This document shows positions 59,750 through 64,000 of a stretch of 64,000 nucleotides of DNA, piece by piece. Position 1 is the stretch's first letter. Each line of letters starts with the position of its first letter. Origin of the DNA: Lolium rigidum (lineage: Eukaryota; Streptophyta; Magnoliopsida; Poales; Poaceae). Made by a program: the position numbers and the translations under genes. Location of the stretch: contig NC_061514.1 of NCBI RefSeq assembly GCF_022539505.1, positions 36,671,769-36,735,768 of the forward strand, given 5' to 3'. Under the pieces are notes generated by a model. That model made no database searches, was not told where the DNA came from, and saw nothing but the letters and a program-made list of their open reading frames with translations.

Positions 59750-60817
59750 CAAACCGACCCGAGTCGCGTAATTTCTTACTTCTTGGGTCGGAGGGTTAGT
59801 AGAGCTAAGAGGCCGGAGGCCCCATTCCCACTCTTCCGGCATGGAGGTCCGGCAGATCTGCCCGGCCTTGAGGACAACATCCTTCTTGTCGAGAGGAAGC
59901 CCGGTGATCTTGGTAGGATCACCAGGGCCATACATCTCGCACATCTTGTGGGAGCGGCGCCGGAGAGGAAGCACCCGCGCGAGATGAAGGTGCGGACGAT
60001 GTCGTCGGGAGCAGAGGCCGGTGTCCTTCATCTGCTGTTTCATAAAACGTATAATCCGGTTTGTCTCATTGTGAGACTCCTTCGGATTGTAGCCCCAATT
60101 GGTCTTTGAGGGCGGCGCCGGATCAAAAGGTGGCAGATCAATGAGATCTGCGGCGCCGTTGTTCTTAACGTAAAAGAAGGTCCCTTGCCATGACCGGCAT
60201 GACTCGAGACCGGAAAACTTGAAAAGGGGCTCCCTTGACGGGAGCCGATGATGCAAGACCCGCATTGTACGGGGGTTTGGGTTTAGGAATATCTAAGCCC
60301 CGAACGGAATTAATCCGAAGGGCAAAGAATCGAGCAAACGTCTCGCGAGTGGGACGAATGCCGATGTAAGCCTCCATGAAGGTGGCATAGCATGAGAGGT
60401 AGAAAATGGCGTTGCCAGGAAGGTGGTGAGGTTGGAGTTTATAGAAATCGAGGAAACTCCGGTAGAAAGAAGAGACGGGAAGGCCGAAGCCGCGCTCAAA
60501 GTGAGCGAGAAAGACAACACGTTCGCCGGGTTCGAGCACCGGTTCGATCTCTTCGCCGGGAATCCGGCAGGAAACTCCTTCCGGAATCCTCCGGGACCGG
60601 TATAACCAGCCGATCTCATACTTACTCACGCTGGAGCCCATCCAGGCTCCGCGGGTAACCTCGGAAAGATTGGTGCCGAAGCTTGGCTGGAGCTTCCGGC
60701 ATCTTGTTCTTGGGAGCTCTCGGGTTCCGTCCGCGCAAATTCTCGCGCCGACCCCGTCGGATGCGGGATCTTCCGGCTACCGGAGGAAGAGGAGGAAGCG
60801 TATTGTTCGGAAGACAT
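59750..60817 (-). pseudogene. Antisense ORF of element E (putative gypsy-type transposon domain)
   Basis: On the minus strand, opposite to gag-pol, from ATG 60817 (MSSEQYASSSSSGSRKIPHP, Ser-rich). A frameshift near 60640 leads to SSVSKYEIGWLYRSRRIPEG, GERVVFLAHFERGFGLPVSS, FYRSFLDFYKLQPHHLPGNA and YIGIRPTRETFARFFALRI. These match the plant 'putative gypsy type transposon' family (Pfam PF04195) from memory of its pattern. A second frame change near 60200 leads to a Trp/Tyr-containing tail (GTFFYVKNN, NWGYNPKES). Its function is unknown; antisense ORFs occur in several Tat-lineage Gypsy elements. This copy is frameshifted at least twice. Confidence 0.75.
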
Positions 60818-61300
60818 TAGGATTCGAGAGGTTTTCGGTATCTACTCGGAAAAAACAGATTCCCTAAAACTACCCTCGCGAGAAGATCTACGAAGGACGT
60901 AAAAACCAAAGAAAAAGAAAGAATAAATGCACTTTCAACTCAAGATCTGAACTACGAGTAAAAGAGGAAAAGATGGGAAAAAGGACTAACCTGGGGCGGC
61001 AGAGTCGCTCAGGGAAGTAACCGCCGGCGTCGGGGCAGGCTCAAGGAAGACAGAGAGGTCCGGCGACGGCGAGATGGGAAGCAACTCGAAGAAGCTCCAA
61101 TGCCGCGGCGGAAAAGGAAGCGCCGCGGAAGTTTTTCCCGCGGAGAAGTCCAGCGGCGTCCGGCGGCGCGCTCGAGAGAGTTTGCTGGGCGGCGGAACTC
61201 GAGCGAGCAAAGGAGCGGCGAAGGCGTGCGAGCGAAGAACGGCAGTGCGCGAGGAAGTGGAGAATGCGAAGAAGAAGAAGGAGAAGGGGCGGTTTTGCCC

Positions 61301-61308
61301 TTATAAAG
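61301..61308 (-). promoter_or_regulatory. Candidate TATA box for the antisense ORF
   Basis: The minus strand reads CTTTATAA followed by GGGCAAAACCGCCCC. It is about 480 bp upstream of the antisense ATG, leaving room for a leader in the GC-rich, Ser/Pro-like region 60820-61270. No other TATA is seen between here and 60817. Confidence 0.45.
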
Positions 61309-61779
61309 AAAAAGAGGTGGGCCAAGAACCGCCGGACCGTAGCGGTTCGGCCGTGGGCCGCGACGGTTCGCCTCGCGTATGGCCACGTGGCATGAGGATA
61401 CACGAGCGGAAGAAAAGGGCCACGTGGGGGCACACAAGATCCGGAGAAGTGGTTGGGATCCGGTGCGGCTCAATTAATGCGCGCGCGGAAGCCGAACGGA
61501 AGTGACTACCGACACCGGCGCGACGCACACAGTGGCGCATGTCTCTGTCAGGCGCGGAACCCGATATATTCTCGACTTCGCCGAGGAAGTATTTAATGAC
61601 CAAGATACCGGAGAGCAAGATGCCGGAGAATGCCTTGGGAACAGAGAAAATGTGAGTCCGAGCAAAGATGCCGGATTTGAACCAAAGACTGAGAGAGTTA
61701 AACCGGTATCCAAAGATACGGAAACCTGGCATGGTCTGTTGGATAGAATCCGCCAGACTATACCAGCTTCGGGGACTAA

Positions 61780-62490
61780 TGTTGGGGGGATGACCCCCGG
61801 TATGCCAAAGATATGTCATACCGGATGGTCTCACCCTTCAAGATACCAGTTTAATAATCAAGCCGGGATAAGAAAATAGAGTTGGCTAAGTAAGTTAAGC
61901 CGGTATCCCCAAGAGGGGTATACCGGAACCAGGAAGGAAAGATACCGGCGCACCGGAAGGAAGAACATGCCGGCTGACCGGTCAAAGATTCCGTCAGAGC
62001 TAAAGGACAAGGATGAGCTAAGCAAAGTAGCTTTAAACGAAGACTAGAAGACAAAGAGGAGGATGACGGTCAAAGAAGCCGGAAGATGTCACCTCCATGT
62101 TTAAAGAAGACCCCGGCGTCATCTATGATTAAAGTAGCTTTATAAAGTATCTTTGTAAAGTAGTTTGTCTAGTCAAAGATCCCATTAGGGTTTCTTGTTC
62201 TCGTAAGCCACCCTCTCCCCTATATAAGGAGAGGGAGCAGCCTCTTTCATACGCGCGATCGACGGTAAGAGAGAACAACCTGTAACCTGTTTTGAGATCA
62301 ATGAACATGGTGATCTAGAGCGAGTTCGTCCTTGTGTCTTTCTTCTTCTACCTCTGGCCTTGGCCAAGTTCTTGAGGAAAGCATCCGGAAGTTCGTCCAT
62401 CTAGTCACAAACCCTCCCCCGAATCCTCTAGCGTCCATTCGGCCCCAAGATAAGCCATCCCATGGCATCTGCTCGTTCACCACGACGACA
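61780..62490 (+). repeat. Element E, 3' LTR
   Basis: 711 bp, about ten differences from the 5' LTR (for example CCAGT for CCGGT, AAGTTAAG for AAAGCTAAG). It ends ACGACGACA. The polypurine-like CTTCGGGGACTAA lies just before it. Confidence 0.92.
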
Positions 62491-62660
62491 AACACCAGAA
62501 AATTGCTCTCTCATAACAAGATTCAGTAAAGCAGGTTTAATTTCATAGAATTCGGCTGTAGTAGCAGGTGGAGCAATAGGCGTACTTATAAAATCATTAT
62601 TATTTGTGCTAGTGAAATCACACAACTTAGTATTTTCAGGATTATTGATCTTAACAGTAG
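62491..62660 (-). pseudogene. Element D Gag N-terminal coding segment (with duplicated 114 bp)
   Basis: The minus strand gives CDFTSTNNNDFISTPIAPPA, TTAEFYEIKPALLNLVMREQ and FSGV, where it runs into E. 62491-62604 duplicates 53964-54077; from 62605 the D sequence is single-copy and leads to its PBS. No clear ATG is visible upstream. Confidence 0.8.
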
Positions 62661-62887
62661 TAAAAGTAAACTAAGCAAACAGAATAAAGTAAAGACAAGT
62701 AACTAATTTTTTTGTGTTTTTGATATCAAGAAAGCAAGACAGAAAATAAAGTAAAGTAAAGCAACTATTTTTTTTGTGTTTTTTGATATAAAGCAAACAA
62801 GACAGAAAATAAAGTAAAGTAAAGCAAGACAATAAACAAAGTAAAGAGATTGGATGTGAGAGACTCCCCTTGCAGCGTGTCTTGATC

Positions 62888-62904
62888 TCCCCGGCAACGG
62901 CGCC
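62888..62904 (-). other. Primer binding site of element D
   Basis: The minus strand TGGCGCCGTTGCCGGGGA is an exact complement of the plant tRNA-Asp 3' end. It lies 12 bases from the LTR start at 62917. Between it and gag (62660-62870) is an AT-rich leader with an imperfect duplication (TTTTTTTGTGTTTTTGATAT words). Confidence 0.88.
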
Positions 62905-62916
62905 AGAAAAAGAGCT

Positions 62917-64000
62917 TGATAACGCGTGAAGCACACGTCCGTTGGGAACCCCGAGAGGAAGGTGTGATGCGTACAGCAGCAAGTTTCCCCTCGCAAGAAA
63001 CCAAGGTTATCGAACCAAGTAGGAGATGAAGGCCACGTGAAGGTTGTTGGTGGAGGAGTGTAGTGCAGGCGCAACACCAGTGATTCCGGCGCCAACGTGG
63101 AACCTGCACAACACAATCACAGTACTTTGCCCCAACTTAACAGTGAGGTTGTCAATCTCACCGGCTTGCTGAAAACAAAGGATTAAACGTATGGTGTGGA
63201 GAATGATGTTTGTTTGCGAAAAACAACAGAGAACAGAGATTGCAGTAGATTATATTTCATATGTAAAAGAATGGACCGGGGTCCACAGTTCACTAGTGGT
63301 GTCTCTCCAATAAGATAAATAGCATGCTGGGTGAACAAATTACAGGTGGGCAATTTATAAATAAAGATTCATATACATATCATGATGATTACTATGAGAT
63401 TTAATCAGGGCATTACGACAAAGAACATAGACCGCCATCCAGCATGCATCTATGCCTAGAAAGTCCACCTTCGGGTTAGCATCCGCACCCCTTCCAGTAT
63501 TAAGTTGCAACAACAGACAATTGCATTAAGTATGGTGCGTAATGTAATCAACACAAATATCCTTAGACAAAGCATTGATGTTTTATCCCTAGTGGCAACA
63601 AGACATCCACAACCTTAGAACTTTCTCGTCATCGTCCTGGATTCAATGGAGGCATGAACCAATTATCGAGCATAAATACTCCCTCTTGGAGTTACAAGTA
63701 TCAACTTGGCCAGAGCCTCTACTAGCAACGGAGAGCATGCAAGAACATAAACAACACATATATGATAGATCAATAATCAACTTGACATAGTATTCCATAT
63801 TCATCGGATCCCACCAAACATAGCATGTAGCATTACAAATAGATGATCTTGATCATGTTAGGCAGCTCACAAGATCTAAACATGATAGCACAAGAGGAGA
63901 AGACAACCATCTAGCTACTGCTATGGACCCATAGTCCAAGGATGAACTACTCACGCATCAGTCCGGAGGCGGGCATGGTGATGTAGAGCCCTCCGGTGAT
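62917..64000 (-). repeat. Element D, 5' LTR, cut by window end
   Basis: It starts TGATAACGCGTGAAGC and follows the family C LTR pattern (ACACGTCCGTTGGGAACCCC, TGCCCCAACTTAACAGTGAG) for 1084 bp to the edge. It is closest to the solo LTR at 49026-52885. About 500 bp should remain to the right. Confidence 0.87.

Larger units (their letters stand above)
54078..62490 (+). mobile_element. Element E: defective Gypsy (Tat-like) retrotransposon
   Basis: 8.4 kb. The LTRs 54078-54789 (712 bp) and 61780-62490 (711 bp) differ at about ten positions, so the insertion is recent. Both begin TGTTGGGGGGATGACC and end in ACA. The PBS TGGCGCCCACCGTGGGGC is at 54792-54809. The plus strand holds gag-protease (open), then frameshifted RT and RNase H-like sequence. 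The minus strand from 60817 has an antisense ORF. The integrase and the rest of RNase H are missing, apparently by deletion at about 59,650-59,750. The purine-rich CTTCGGGGACTAA precedes the right LTR. gag-pol plus an antisense ORF fits the Tat group of Gypsy elements. Confidence 0.9.
32053..64000 (-). mobile_element. Element D: Gag-protease-only Gypsy host element, repeatedly interrupted
   Basis: After removing insertions, the D pieces are 32053-32358, 39164-41389, 46718-47084, 48574-49025, 52886-54077 and 62605-64000. On the minus strand they give 5' LTR (62917 onward, incomplete), tRNA-Asp PBS (62888-62904), gag, a retropepsin domain, a stop just after the protease, and a non-coding 3' half of the kind shared with A, B and C. 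No RT, RNase H or integrase is seen, so D is itself non-autonomous but coding. Gag resembles the Athila/Sabrina type. The left LTR survives only as the 31951-32052 fragment, and its end is of B type while the right LTR is of C type, so recombination is possible. Confidence 0.8.

Overview
The window is nuclear DNA of a grass, most likely a large-genome Pooideae cereal or relative (wheat, barley, oat or ryegrass type). The signs are a plant-type multi-exon gene with GT-AG introns, Stowaway MITEs in its introns, and a nearly unbroken stack of Athila/Sabrina-like Gypsy LTR retrotransposons with a tRNA-Asp-type primer binding site. I cannot name the species from sequence alone.

Region 1 (1-8,200) is the only convincing host gene: an RCC1-repeat protein of the RCC2/TD-60 type on the minus strand. 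Fifteen in-phase exons were traced from the ATG at 7,628 to 509, and the last exon or exons lie off the left edge. Its introns hold a 104-bp Stowaway MITE, a 582-bp Stowaway-ended element with a GC-rich core, a 210-bp tandem duplication and a Cassandra-like 5S-rRNA-related TRIM segment. Region 2 (8,200-14,100) is gene-poor DNA with a (TA)n microsatellite, a 30-bp tandem repeat and a possible short Helitron.

Region 3 (14,100-32,050) is retrotransposon remnants followed by two minus-strand Gypsy-type elements that lack gag and pol. Element A (15,875 to the gap) and element B (gap to 29,782) each have LTR, non-coding 3' half, a single membrane-protein-like ORF, PBS and LTR. A 100-N gap separates them. 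B is followed by a second copy of its own internal region, an LTR-INT-LTR-INT arrangement, which ends in scrambled filler DNA.

Region 4 (32,053-64,000) is one host retrotransposon, D. It is minus strand, encodes only Gag and protease, and its 5' LTR runs off the right edge. It has been split at least five times. The inserts are intact element C (32,359-39,158, 5-bp TSD), a 5.3-kb Helitron (41,390-46,717), a solo LTR (47,085-48,568), an opposite-strand solo LTR (49,026-52,885) and a Gypsy element E (54,078-62,490). Each insert has a target duplication, or in the Helitron's case a reading frame that resumes across the site. The Helitron and the second solo LTR each carry a Mutator-like transposon with the same termini but different captured host gene pieces: a berberine-bridge-enzyme-like flavoprotein in one, glutathione peroxidase and calmodulin pieces in the other. 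E has gag-protease intact, a frameshifted RT/RNase H, no integrase, and an antisense ORF with its own TATA box. It sits between two identical 114-bp copies of host sequence.

The most notable items are the conserved membrane-segment ORF that replaces gag-pol in A, B and C, the two gene-capturing MULEs, the 114-bp flanking duplication of E, and a conserved hairpin repeating the polypurine-tract motif inside A-D.
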